DNA of 64,000 nucleotides, taken from contig NZ_AQYH01000019.1 of the NCBI RefSeq assembly GCF_000380505.1, positions 1 through 64,000 of the forward strand, given 5' to 3'. Of the stretch, positions 19,101 to 27,072 are shown piece by piece. The notes beneath the pieces are model-generated. The model ran no database searches and had not been told where the DNA came from. It saw nothing but the letters and a program-made list of their open reading frames with translations. This DNA comes from Kaistia granuli DSM 23481. GTDB lineage: Bacteria; Pseudomonadota; Alphaproteobacteria; Rhizobiales; Kaistiaceae. A program made the position numbers and the translations under genes. The first letter of the stretch is position 1, and every line of letters begins with the position of its first letter.

Positions 19101-19527
19101 TGGCACCGGCCCACGCGACGGAAAGCAGCGTGGCGAGCGGATAGATCAGGCGCGACGGGCGGGGGGCGGGAGCCGCGGCGCCGGCGACGCGGCGGTCGTC
19201 ATTGGCCGGCATGCGGCCGCGACCAGGCTGTCGTCCGCGCGGGGCGGCATTGGCGTCATCGCGAGCGGGCGACGGGATGGCACGGTTCGGCGCGGCGGAA
19301 GGTCCTGCCTCGGGCTTGCGCGGCGCGTCACCCTTGCGGGGAGCATCGCCCTTGCGCGGCGCGTCCTGCAGGCGAGGGGGTTCTAGACGACGATCCCGGG
19401 GAACGGTTGCCGCCGCCGCCCTTGAATTGGGCCCGCCGGCCGGAGCGTTGAAATCGATGCGGAGCGCTTCCTCCACGGCGGTGAGCGCTGCATCCGCCGG
19501 GTCCTTGGACTTCGGGGTATTCGCCAT
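13144..19527 (-). CDS. gpr: Growth Pole Ring (GPR)-like giant coiled repeat protein
   Basis: The 2127-residue protein matches the size and layout of GPR of Agrobacterium (about 2100 residues), an apolipoprotein-like repeat protein forming a ring at the growing pole and needed for polar growth of Rhizobiales. A disordered basic Pro/Ala-rich head with DAPRKG repeats (about 1-125) precedes two hydrophobic segments (about 127-148 and 167-188). A long helical region follows with roughly two dozen 22-residue units of the type RADAVHQQILASGTELADEI (about 600-1165), then a Ser/Ala-rich coil (about 1345-1490). A Pro-rich linker (about 1880-2005) leads to a globular end with FTRRLYTLAGQQTFDEIRRK. One repeat unit lacks four residues after residue 757. 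It is transcribed alone. Confidence 0.88.
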   Translation of the reverse strand: MANTPKSKDPADAALTAVEEALRIDFNAPAGGPNSRAAAATVPRDRRLEPPRLQDAPRKGDAPRKGDAPRKPEAGPSAAPNRAIPSPARDDANAAPRGRQPGRGRMPANDDRRVAGAAAPAPRPSRLIYPLATLLSVAWAGAIAAYVTSADISLFSGDTAVGSAQFTNIALAFVLPIGIIWGIAMMIARAQEMRIAARSISDVAARLSEPEDAASEAVVTVSQAIRREVAAMGDGIERALARASELELLVHNEVAALERSYSDNEVRMRGLIDDLANQREAIVINSERVRTSIVSAQESLSKDLGEASEQIAANIIGSGDRITQALAGRGESITSALGSAGDEMISKLSVRGEDLVNRLSSAATDVTESLSRTSVEVTDVLLARSADINDTLETTGRAMAENVAERGREVNETLARVTEELTNGLDRRTADMTRSISVTGNQVAETISLHTREVNAALKSNADSLIVDLALRGQEINEKLDETGTRIADTITARGGDLADRLSLTGDRIQDAIAIDGSGLADRLTAAGDIMANLIEARTAALRDTIDGASNAVNETFDARSAELTERLATVGGEVAKAIAVRGLKVNETIIASGNEISETIAARAGLLHERIVDSGRQVADNMESRGTAVYDLIIESSQQLADAIETRGTAVHQKILASGNEIASTIESRGTDIHERIVASGSRFADEIASRADSAHQQILASGNQLADEIESRAGAVHQRIIASGTNLSGEIERRAEAAHQLIAASGANLANEIENVHGRILSSGSELAKDITDRADAVHQSIIASGTELSAEIERRAIEAQERILASGTDVAGVIENRGAAVHQRIVASGTGLVDEIASRADAVHQQILASGTEIADQIETRGSAVHQRIVASGTGLVDEIANRADAVHQQIIASGTELADEIESRATTVHQRIVTSGTDLADAIENRATAVHQRIVASGTELADEIESRASTVHQRVIDAGSGLINQIESRTGAVHDRLVAAGSALVGDIASQANLAHEQVIESGSTLADLIASQTLSAHQQFLSSGNTLIGELSSQARAAHDEILSSGSGLVDQIASQARAAHEQIMASGSTLADEIATQALTAHDRILTTGSDIANEIEGRANAVHDRIVSSSSTLIGDIENQALQAHERIAASGSSLASEIENRAVNIHDKIVDTSSRFGDLINDRGLAIATGLDERFAALRDIIEVRGPELVTRFADRANLMDTTLADRLTGFGDAIEAKIGTVADTLDSNTRRIDEALDTRSRQINQTLIERTRDIAEAFTTGQSEIGTIIDDRLSDVTNRLSDRTQALSDMLSERWHTINETLGEKAVEAANSFDARATQMDQILSTRLGDITSTLGRESVRVAEQIVGSLSQATEHLVSASTSTSEALRLSASDASQTLTQSADVAAQAFSQSAAHATHALSQSLDDVSQTLARSAAGASEAVTLSAAQASERLSQVATSTVDLLASSSAEAAGHLSRVSSEAAEQISRVSLEIEQSLGGRAMNTASALEERTRAFNEVLETRSAELAQLLDGEGNRLVATIDRRGHDLTSSVANAGDTIVDLLSSKGSEIVSMVLSRTDEAARALLESGETVSQNFSSTNERLRTDVAGIVERLAQSNDMLNALLTRTTDNLNQIETGLATRTGEFAQAIEQAIGGTQNSSNVLASQVAMLRDVSKDVLENVGAIAGRFEDQGRSLSEAARSLTSANTDIEGSIEQRRVALDQLAATLAARSTELDGMMRNFTETVSASLKDAEERAGEVAKMLARSSETAAKGVLENLEGMQATASNESLKAANVVREANRALMDDMAAVVAQATKQFSAATDEMRSAAKEMQQDLEVTRNELKRGVLELPTETRESADAMRRVVTDQLKALTELSDIVGKHGKSLDVSVPGTPTPAPRGRVSEASAAATAFARPQPVRQAAPEPIRSAAPAAAVQVAQRPATARPAVAEQPRPTVQPAAPARQPAAPAPARAEAKPAPATEDAEPRGWVSDLLRRASRDEDHNTAPVERREEAPAARNGSNGSGSLGNLSTDIARAIDPRAAADLWERHHRGEKNVFTRRLYTLAGQQTFDEIRRKYQREAEFKAAVDRYVGDFERLLNEVARGGQDPAASNAYLVSDTGKVYTMLAHASGRFD

Positions 19528-20345
19528 TTTTTAGCCTCGCGTCCGTACTCGATACTCTGTCGGCCGCTTCGACGGTTTGACCCGCCAAAAGCACGAGGAT
19601 GCTTCCAGGACACAGCTGGCGCTTTATACGTGCGCCGAAGTCGCTACACCCCGTAGATCAGCCCGTCTCCCGAAATCGCAATACTACGCGATGCCGGGTC
19701 GGCCTTCACACCCTTGCCCGTAGCCCCACCTTTTGGCACATTCAGCGCAGGGGTACAAGAAAGCATGGCTTTCGGCCGCGATTTGTTAACAAGGTATTTA
19801 CAAACAGCGACGCCTCCCGCAAACGCTGTCCGACTCAGCTCTTCGAGTTGATCGAAGCTTTCGTTGAGTCAGTTGCCGTGCCATCAAGTCGTGCGTAGCA
19901 TTCATTGTGTTGAAAAGCTGGCCTCAGGCTCTCCGCTTCCGATTTTTCTGAAACATCTATCGTTCTGATCTTGCGCGCCCGTAGGTCGTTCCTCTCTTTC
20001 GAGTCATTTTGTGTAGATGGTCTGCCGTTGGACTGGATCCGGCATTCGCCGGGTCTGGCGAGGCGCGGTGCCGTCGTGGCAGAGATCGTTCGAAAGTGGA
20101 AGGATTCCGGGCCCTGCGGGCGCTGGCTTTTGTTAACGATAGCAGCAGCTTTTCAAGCGACGAGCTTCTTCATGGCTTGCCGAGTGGCGACGGAGATGGT
20201 TGCGCGCCGCGATCGGTACGAAGCAAGCGGGAGGCACGAGTGGCGCCGGATGGGCGATCCGTCGCGGCCCTTGTCGGTCGTGGCCCTTGGCACATGTGGC
20301 TCATTTCGCCTATAGGGGGCGGTCTTTTCCAGCGTTCCGGATCCC
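19528..20345. other. 818-base gap upstream of the GPR-like gene
   Basis: No convincing gene is found: the open frames are short, lack family resemblance and differ in codon pattern from neighbours. The stretch is less GC-rich than its surroundings, notably 19600-20010. It must hold the promoter of the GPR-like gene and that of the ferredoxin gene. TTAA-N7-TTTA at 19786-19800 is one base away from a CtrA-type box. A small RNA in the middle is possible but nothing supports one directly. Confidence 0.5.
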
Positions 20346-20666
20346 ATGGCCAAGATCACTTATATTGCCTTCGATGGCACGCCCTATGACATCGAAGCCC
20401 GCGACGGCACCACCGTCATGGAAAATGCCGTTCGCAATGCCATTCCGGGCATCGAGGCGGAATGCGGCGGCGCCTGCGCCTGTGCAACCTGCCACGTCTA
20501 TGTCGACGAGGCCTGGGTCGCCGCGACGGGCGAGCCGGAGGCCATGGAAGAGGACATGCTGGACTTCGCGCAGGACGTGCAGCCGAATTCGCGCCTGTCC
20601 TGCCAGATCCGCGTTAGGCCGGAACTCGACGGCCTGATCGTACGCATTCCCGAGCGCCAGGGCTGA
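20346..20666 (+). CDS. [2Fe-2S] ferredoxin, adrenodoxin type
   Basis: The 106-residue protein carries the cluster ligands Cys40, Cys46, Cys49 and Cys86 in the spacing C-x5-C-x2-C, then a distant Cys, with motif [11 protein letters not shown]. This is the adrenodoxin/putidaredoxin class that passes electrons to cytochromes P450 or to iron-sulfur assembly. It is cytoplasmic. The next gene encodes a ferredoxin-NADP reductase-like flavoprotein 130 bases downstream on the same strand, a natural electron-donor pair. No hscBA or isc genes are near, so a role in cluster assembly is less likely. Confidence 0.92.
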   Translation: MAKITYIAFDGTPYDIEARDGTTVMENAVRNAIPGIEAECGGACACATCHVYVDEAWVAATGEPEAMEEDMLDFAQDVQPNSRLSCQIRVRPELDGLIVRIPERQG

Positions 20667-20694
20667 TTCAGTCCCGAGCGGAACGTTTTGCTAG

Positions 20695-21825
<1,131 letters not shown>

Positions 21826-21948
21826 CGTCGGCGCCGCATCGCGCGGCGCCTTTTCCCACGGGTTCCCGATCTGGCCGGCGCGCTGTACCGGACGGGAACC
21901 GCATGCCGGCGATCGCCGTTTGCCGCATGCCCTTTGCCGGAGTCGATG

Positions 21949-22458
21949 ATGATCCCCAGCGCGCACCTTTTCGCCGATGGCGGCGATGTTCCCAACAACC
22001 CGAATCTTCCTCTGATCCTCTACCGGCAGGCTTTGGCCGAGGATGGTACGGATCGGAGCTCTGCCTTCGAGCGCCTGTTCGTCTCGCATGGCTGGGGCGG
22101 CACATGGCGCAACGGCATGTATCCGTTCCATCACTATCATTCGACCGCGCATGAGGTGCTCGGCATCGCGACGGGCACCGTGACGGTGCAACTCGGCGGC
22201 GAGAGCGGAACGCCGGTCGACTTGGTCGCCGGCGATGCGGTCCTCATTCCCGCCGGCGTCGGCCACAAGCGGCTGCACTCCAGCCCGGATCTCCTGGTGG
22301 TCGGGGCCTATCCGGTCGGCCAGCGCTGGGATCTGATCCGGGCCGACGATGTCGTCGACAAGGCCGCTGTCCGTGCTCGCATTCGCGCCGTCGGCATGCC
22401 GGCCGGCGACCCGATCACCGGCGTCGAGGGCCCCTTGCTGGCCCTCTGGGCCGCCTGA
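21949..22458 (+). CDS. Cupin-domain protein, YjlB-like
   Basis: The 169-residue protein is a single cupin barrel. WRNGMYPFHHYHSTAHEVL contains the metal-binding His/Glu cluster of motif 1, and DAVLIPAGVGHKRL is motif 2. The opening (AHLFADGGDVPNNPNLPL) and overall length resemble the YjlB group of unknown function. The ATG at 21949 is six bases from GGAG; an adjacent ATG at 21946 is closer. A metal-dependent enzyme or small-molecule sensor are both possible. Confidence 0.75.
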   Translation: MIPSAHLFADGGDVPNNPNLPLILYRQALAEDGTDRSSAFERLFVSHGWGGTWRNGMYPFHHYHSTAHEVLGIATGTVTVQLGGESGTPVDLVAGDAVLIPAGVGHKRLHSSPDLLVVGAYPVGQRWDLIRADDVVDKAAVRARIRAVGMPAGDPITGVEGPLLALWAA

Positions 22459-22465
22459 GCGGCGC

Positions 22466-23488
22466 TCACTCCGGCTTCTTGGTCGCCTTGCCGGTGTTCA
22501 GCTTGGTGAGTTCGGCCATGAAATCGGCCATGGCCGGCGGCTTCTCGGCGACGAAGGGCAGGGGGCGGCACACGTCGATGGCGGCGATGCCGACCCGCGC
22601 CGTTAGGATGCCGTTGATCACGCCCTCGCCGAGCCGGGCCGATAGCCGGGCGGCGATGCCGTGGCCGAGGATCTGCTGGACGACGGAATCGCCGGCCGCC
22701 ATGCCGCCGGTGACGGCGAGGTGGGCGATGACGGTGCGGGCGAGGCGCAGGAAGCCGAGCGTTCCCGGCCGTCCACCATAGAGCTGGCCGAGCTGGCGGA
22801 TCAGCCGCAGCGCCGTGAACAACACGAACAGCAGGTCGACCGCGGCGCGCGGCGATATCGCCGTTACCAGCGTCACCCGCGTTGCGGCCGAGAGCACCAG
22901 CGTCTGCGCGGCGGCATCGAGCGGCCGCAACAATTCATGCTCCGACAGGCCGATCAGGTCGCGCCCGTCGATGATTTCCGTCGCGTGCAATTCGAGCGCC
23001 GCGCGCCCATGTGCCGTGTCGGGCCGCTCGCTGTAGAGGGCGGTCAGGTCGCGGACGGAAGACCGTGCGGCGATGCGGTCGTCGCGGCGGGCGGCGTCCT
23101 CCGCCGCTTCGCGGATCCGCGTGATCCGGCGCAGGCGCAGCAGACCGCCGACCTCGCGGACCACCAGCGCGGCGAGGGCGACGAGGGCCACGGCGGCCAC
23201 GGCGACGGCGAACCAGCCGAGCCATTCGGCGCGCTGGAACAGGTCGCGGATCAACTGGTCGACGGCAAGCCCTATGCCGAGCGACAGCAGGATGCCCAGC
23301 GCCGAGGCGAGGATGTTGGCCCAGCGTGTCCGACGCGGCGGCTTCGGCGTCACCACCGGCAGATCGATATTCTCCGGCTCGGCGATGACCACGGGGCGGT
23401 CGCCGGGACGATGGGCGATGTCGGGATCGTCGACGACACGGATCCGATCGAGCCGGAAAGCGGTCGGTTTGCGCGGTGCGTCGCTCAT
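22466..23488 (-). CDS. TIGR01620/DUF697 family membrane protein
   Basis: The 340-residue protein has a polar amino end, two hydrophobic segments near residues 65-115 (ILASALGILLSLGIGLAV and WFAVAVAAVALVALAALVV) and a C-terminal DUF697-like part with AVTGGMAAGDSVVQQILGHG-type sequence. This is the YcjF-like family, which is always coupled to YcjX. The start overlaps the stop of the ycjX-like gene by four bases, so the two are translationally coupled. The role is unknown; heat-shock or envelope stress links are known from enterobacterial relatives. Confidence 0.82.
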   Translation of the reverse strand: MSDAPRKPTAFRLDRIRVVDDPDIAHRPGDRPVVIAEPENIDLPVVTPKPPRRTRWANILASALGILLSLGIGLAVDQLIRDLFQRAEWLGWFAVAVAAVALVALAALVVREVGGLLRLRRITRIREAAEDAARRDDRIAARSSVRDLTALYSERPDTAHGRAALELHATEIIDGRDLIGLSEHELLRPLDAAAQTLVLSAATRVTLVTAISPRAAVDLLFVLFTALRLIRQLGQLYGGRPGTLGFLRLARTVIAHLAVTGGMAAGDSVVQQILGHGIAARLSARLGEGVINGILTARVGIAAIDVCRPLPFVAEKPPAMADFMAELTKLNTGKATKKPE

Positions 23489-24948
23489 GCCAGCCGGTCT
23501 CCGATCAGGAACTCGAGCGCCCGGTCGAGGCGGATATGCGGCAGCGACAGCGTGATGCCCTCGGCCGTTCGCTCCAGTGCCGGCGGGCGGAAGCGGACGA
23601 AGCGCAACGCCGTCTGGCTGACTTCAGAAGTTGAGTCAGCGCCTGCAAGAATTGATTCAGGATCGTTCGGCAAGTCACCGGGAAAGAAGGCGATTTCGGT
23701 TTTGCCATCGAAGGTCTCACCGTCGATCGTTTCGCCCGCCAGCGGCGTTCCGATGATCGACGGCAACTTTTCCGAGTCCTGCACGACGACGCCTTCGCGC
23801 GTCGCCCGGACCGAGGCGAGCGCGGCGACCTCGACGCGGGCCCCGGCAGCCGAGGCGCGCTCGATGGCCGGCGCCAGCAGCCGGGCGAGGATCGCCTCCA
23901 GCCGGTCATGATCGGCATGGTGCAGGTGATCCGCCTTGGTGGCGCCGATCAGGATCCGGTCGATGCGGCGGGTGAGCAGGCTGCCGAGCCAGGAGCCGGA
24001 GCCGGGGCGATAACAGCCGAGGATCTCGGTCAGCGCGGCGCCGAGATCCGCGACGGCGGCGGGGCCAGCGTTGAGGGCGTTCAGCGCATCGACGAGGACG
24101 ATCTGGCGATCGAGCCTGGCGAAATGATCGCGGAAGAACGGTTTCACCACCACCGACTTATAGGCTTCGTAGCGCCGCGCCATCATGCGCCCGAGCGAGC
24201 CAGCAGGGCTGCCCGAGGCGCCCTCCGGCAAGGGTGCGAAGGTGAGGGCGGGTGAGCCCTCGAGGTCGCCCGGCATCAGGAAGCGGCCGGGCGGTAGCGT
24301 CGAGAGGGCGTTCTCGTCGGCGCGGCAGGCGCGCAGATAGTCGGTGAACAGTGCCGCCAGCTCGCGGGCCACGCCTTCCTCTTCCGGCGCCGCCGGATCG
24401 ATCGTTTCGAGTCTGGCCAGCCAGGGCGCCGCAGCGATGCGCCGGGACGGGCTCCTTGCCAGCTCCAGCGCCTCGCGCGACCATTGCGCGTAGTCCTTGG
24501 CGAGCAGCGGCAGGTCGAGCAGCCATTCGCCCGGATAGTCGACGATGTCGAGATGCAGCTTTCCAGGCCCGAAGCGCTGCTTGAAATAGGAGGCGGATTC
24601 ATAGGCGATCGTCAGCCGGAGCTCGCTGATCCGATAGGTCGAATCCGGCCAGATGCGCTGGTTGACCAACGCGCGGACATGGTCTTCGTAGTCGAAGCGC
24701 GGCACGTCGTCGTCCGGCTGCGGCTCCAGGCGAGCGCCGGTGACGCGGCCCGACGCATAGGAGCGGAACAGCGGCAAGCGGCCGCCGTGGACGAGATTGT
24801 GGACGAGGGCGGTGATGAAGACGGTCTTGCCGGCGCGGGCCAGCCCGGTTACGCCCAGCCGAACGGTCGGCGAGACGAAATCCGCGGCGCGGTCGCCCAG
24901 GGTCGACAGGGCAAGGCGCGCTTCGTCGGTCAGCGTGGTCAGTTTCAA
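23485..24948 (-). CDS. ycjX: YcjX-like P-loop protein (DUF463)
   Basis: Started at the TTG at 24948 the protein has 487 residues and opens KLTTLTDEARLAL, as relatives do; a GTG at 25008 is the alternative. The Walker A motif GLARAGKTVF lies near residues 35-44, and VDYPGEWLLDLPLL near 135 holds the second nucleotide-site motif. YcjX proteins are GTP/ATP-binding proteins with a switch-like fold. It forms a two-gene unit with the TIGR01620 gene, which it overlaps at ATGA. The cell process is unknown. Confidence 0.85.
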   Translation of the reverse strand: MKLTTLTDEARLALSTLGDRAADFVSPTVRLGVTGLARAGKTVFITALVHNLVHGGRLPLFRSYASGRVTGARLEPQPDDDVPRFDYEDHVRALVNQRIWPDSTYRISELRLTIAYESASYFKQRFGPGKLHLDIVDYPGEWLLDLPLLAKDYAQWSREALELARSPSRRIAAAPWLARLETIDPAAPEEEGVARELAALFTDYLRACRADENALSTLPPGRFLMPGDLEGSPALTFAPLPEGASGSPAGSLGRMMARRYEAYKSVVVKPFFRDHFARLDRQIVLVDALNALNAGPAAVADLGAALTEILGCYRPGSGSWLGSLLTRRIDRILIGATKADHLHHADHDRLEAILARLLAPAIERASAAGARVEVAALASVRATREGVVVQDSEKLPSIIGTPLAGETIDGETFDGKTEIAFFPGDLPNDPESILAGADSTSEVSQTALRFVRFRPPALERTAEGITLSLPHIRLDRALEFLIGDRLA

Positions 24949-25029
24949 GGGTACCCGTTCCTGGCCGCTCGATCTGGCCGATGAGCCGGCCGCGTCCCAT
25001 GTAGGCACAGCGCGCGGACGACAAAAGAC

Positions 25030-25575
25030 CTATTCGTCGTCGATGACGGGCTCGCCGCCGACCAGTTCCAGTTCCCTAGGGCGGAAGAAGGCGACGATCC
25101 GTCCGGTACGCGGCCGGAGTTCCGACCATTTGTGGATGTCGAAATCGATGACGGCGAGGCCGGCCGTCGGGAATTTGGCGGCGATTTCCTCGCGCAGCGC
25201 CGGATTGCCATTGCCGATCAGTTCGAGGGCTGTGTCCTGGATGGACGGGTTGTGCCCGATCAGCATCAGATGACGGGCATTGCCGCCGAGTGCGCCGATG
25301 CAGTCGAGATAGGCGTCGGCACCGACGTCGTAGAGATCGCGCGTGATGCGGATGTCGAGATCGCTTGGGATCATCGGCATCAGCCCCATCAGCGTTTCGC
25401 GCGTGCGGCGAGCCGAGGAGCAGAGGATGCGGTCGGGGACGAGCCGATGGGTCGCCAGATGCTCGCCGATCATCGTCGCCGCTCGCCGGCCCCGCGGCGC
25501 CAGCGGCCGGTCGAAATCGGCAAGCCCGGCCACGTCCCAGGCCGATTTCGCGTGACGGAGCAGAAGAAGGCGCAT
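25030..25575 (-). CDS. SixA-type histidine phosphatase
   Basis: The 181-residue protein begins MRLLLLRHAKSAWD, the catalytic RH motif of the histidine phosphatase superfamily (Arg7, His8). The second catalytic His is in LMLIGHNPS near residue 117. The short single-domain form is that of SixA, which removes phosphate from phosphohistidine proteins. It lies 81 bases upstream of the ycjX pair on the same strand and may share its transcript. Its target in this organism is unknown. Confidence 0.82.
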   Translation of the reverse strand: MRLLLLRHAKSAWDVAGLADFDRPLAPRGRRAATMIGEHLATHRLVPDRILCSSARRTRETLMGLMPMIPSDLDIRITRDLYDVGADAYLDCIGALGGNARHLMLIGHNPSIQDTALELIGNGNPALREEIAAKFPTAGLAVIDFDIHKWSELRPRTGRIVAFFRPRELELVGGEPVIDDE

Positions 25576-25716
25576 GGCGATCGGATCGTTTCCTGTTCCG
25601 GGGGCGGCCGGCTCGCCGGAACCAAGCCGGCGCGGCGGTCGATGCGATACGCTGACACGGCTGCGGGTCGACTTCAATCCGTTCCGTGCCTTGGGCGGGG
25701 AGGTGCTTGCGTGCTC

Positions 25717-26205
25717 TCAGCCGGCGGCGGCCCGGGCGAGTCTGGGGTCGCGGATCGGTGCCGCCTGCGCGACGATGACGGGCCGCGCCGGCGGTTGCGG
25801 CAGGGGGGCGGGCGCCGGGGCGGATGCGGCGCGCGCGGTGGCCAGCGCGGCCATGTCGATCCGTAGCACGGCGCAGAACTGCTCGTGCAGTCGGCGGAGC
25901 CTGGCCACGGAGCCGGGGGCGAAATGATCGAGACGATCGCCGATCGCGCCGATGCGCCCGAGTTCGTCGATATAGCGGCGGGCATAGTCGCCCTGGCGCA
26001 TCTCCAGCTCGGCCGCGGCGACGAAATGGCCCTTGCGAAGCAGCATCGTCTCCGCCTCGATCATTTGCAGCAGCGCCTCCATCGTCGCCTCGATCCGGGC
26101 GCAGACCCGGACCGCGTCGTCGAAACTGAGGACTGCGGGAATCGATGACGAATCGGCTTCCCGGTCTTGCTGACGCAGGGCAGGCTGGAGAAGGGGCTGG
26201 CTCAC
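25717..26205 (-). CDS. FlgN-like helical protein, possible flagellar chaperone
   Basis: The 162-residue protein is mostly helical up to residue 125, with a region ARIEATMEALLQMIEAETML that resembles the start of FlgN-type chaperones, followed by a Pro/Ala-rich tail. FlgN holds the hook-filament junction proteins before export. The match is by pattern only. DksA and a FliO-like protein are close by, as in flagellar regions of other alphaproteobacteria, but no structural flagellar gene is in the window. It may be an isolated remnant or serve another export system. Confidence 0.4.
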   Translation of the reverse strand: MSQPLLQPALRQQDREADSSSIPAVLSFDDAVRVCARIEATMEALLQMIEAETMLLRKGHFVAAAELEMRQGDYARRYIDELGRIGAIGDRLDHFAPGSVARLRRLHEQFCAVLRIDMAALATARAASAPAPAPLPQPPARPVIVAQAAPIRDPRLARAAAG

Positions 26206-26574
26206 GGACGGCTTCCTCGGTCAGCCGCGCGGACGCGCGGATCGGTCTCAGGCGTCGCCGATGGCAGCGGCGCCAAAACAGCCCGCTCATTCAATCATCG
26301 TTAAGATTAACGAAGTTTTACCTTCCGTTGCGTTAATGCCACGGCGGGCACGCGGTATTCCGTTGCCGCGCCGGGCTTCGGCGATATCCGAAGCCCCGTT
26401 AGGAAATCTAGAAATATCAAAATCTTGGCGGAATCGGCTGTACAAAATCGGGTGCCGTCAAGAGCCCGAAATGCGGTTATTTCGGCTCTCTCACAAAGAC
26501 GTCCGCGACCAGTTGTCCTAAGGGTGTCGCATCGCTATATTCCGCGCCGAAATGCCATCGAGCAGGGGTCATTC
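26206..26574. promoter_or_regulatory. Divergent control region between the FlgN-like gene and dksA
   Basis: The 369-base gap holds no gene. An A+T-rich patch at 26285-26340 contains TTAACGAAGTTTTAC (26307-26321), a TTAA-N7-TTAC arrangement one base from the CtrA consensus TTAA-N7-TTAA. It could govern either flanking gene. No hairpin of note is seen. Confidence 0.35.
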
Positions 26575-26991
26575 ATGACGTTAGATACCCTTGAAGCGTA
26601 TCGGCCTACGGAAGCCGAGCCCTTCATGAACGAGCGGCAAAGGGAGTACTTCCGCAAGAAGCTCCTTGCCTGGAAAGACGATATTCTCCGGGAGTCCCGG
26701 GAAACGCTCCAGCACCTCCAGGACGAGAACGTCAACCATCCCGATCTGGCCGACCGTGCGTCGTCGGAGACCGACCGGGCGATCGAATTGCGGGCGCGGG
26801 ATCGCCAGCGCAAGCTGATCGCCAAGATCGATGCTGCCCTGCAGCGCATCGAGGATGGCAGCTACGGCTACTGTGAGGAAACGGGGGAGCCGATCAGCCT
26901 CAAGCGTCTAGACGCGCGGCCGATCGCAACCCTTTCGATCGAGGCGCAAGAGCGCCACGAACGGCGCGAGCGCGTCTACCGCGACGAATAA
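26575..26991 (+). CDS. dksA: RNA polymerase-binding transcription factor DksA
   Basis: The 138-residue protein binds the secondary channel of RNA polymerase and, with ppGpp, redirects transcription in starvation. The coiled-coil tip residues Asp57, Asp60 and Ala62 (NHPDLADRA) are in place. In the zinc finger only Cys100 remains; the other three ligand positions are Thr103, Ser121 and Ala124. Such a degenerate finger is known in alphaproteobacterial DksA. The start is the ATG at 26575. A strong bidirectional terminator follows. Confidence 0.93.
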   Translation: MTLDTLEAYRPTEAEPFMNERQREYFRKKLLAWKDDILRESRETLQHLQDENVNHPDLADRASSETDRAIELRARDRQRKLIAKIDAALQRIEDGSYGYCEETGEPISLKRLDARPIATLSIEAQERHERRERVYRDE

Positions 26992-27012
26992 AGTCCGGCC
27001 AATATCTCAAAA

Positions 27013-27053
27013 TGAAGAAGGGCGCGGAACCGTCGGTTCCGCGCCCTTCTTCA
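27013..27053. terminator. Bidirectional terminator between dksA and the FliO-like gene
   Basis: Perfect 19-bp arms (27013-27031 and 27035-27053) with a 3-base loop sit between two convergent genes. The GAAGAAGG/CCTTCTTC base gives A/T-containing ends in both directions. Confidence 0.9.
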
Positions 27054-27072
27054 TGGATGATCGTTTGAGCGA

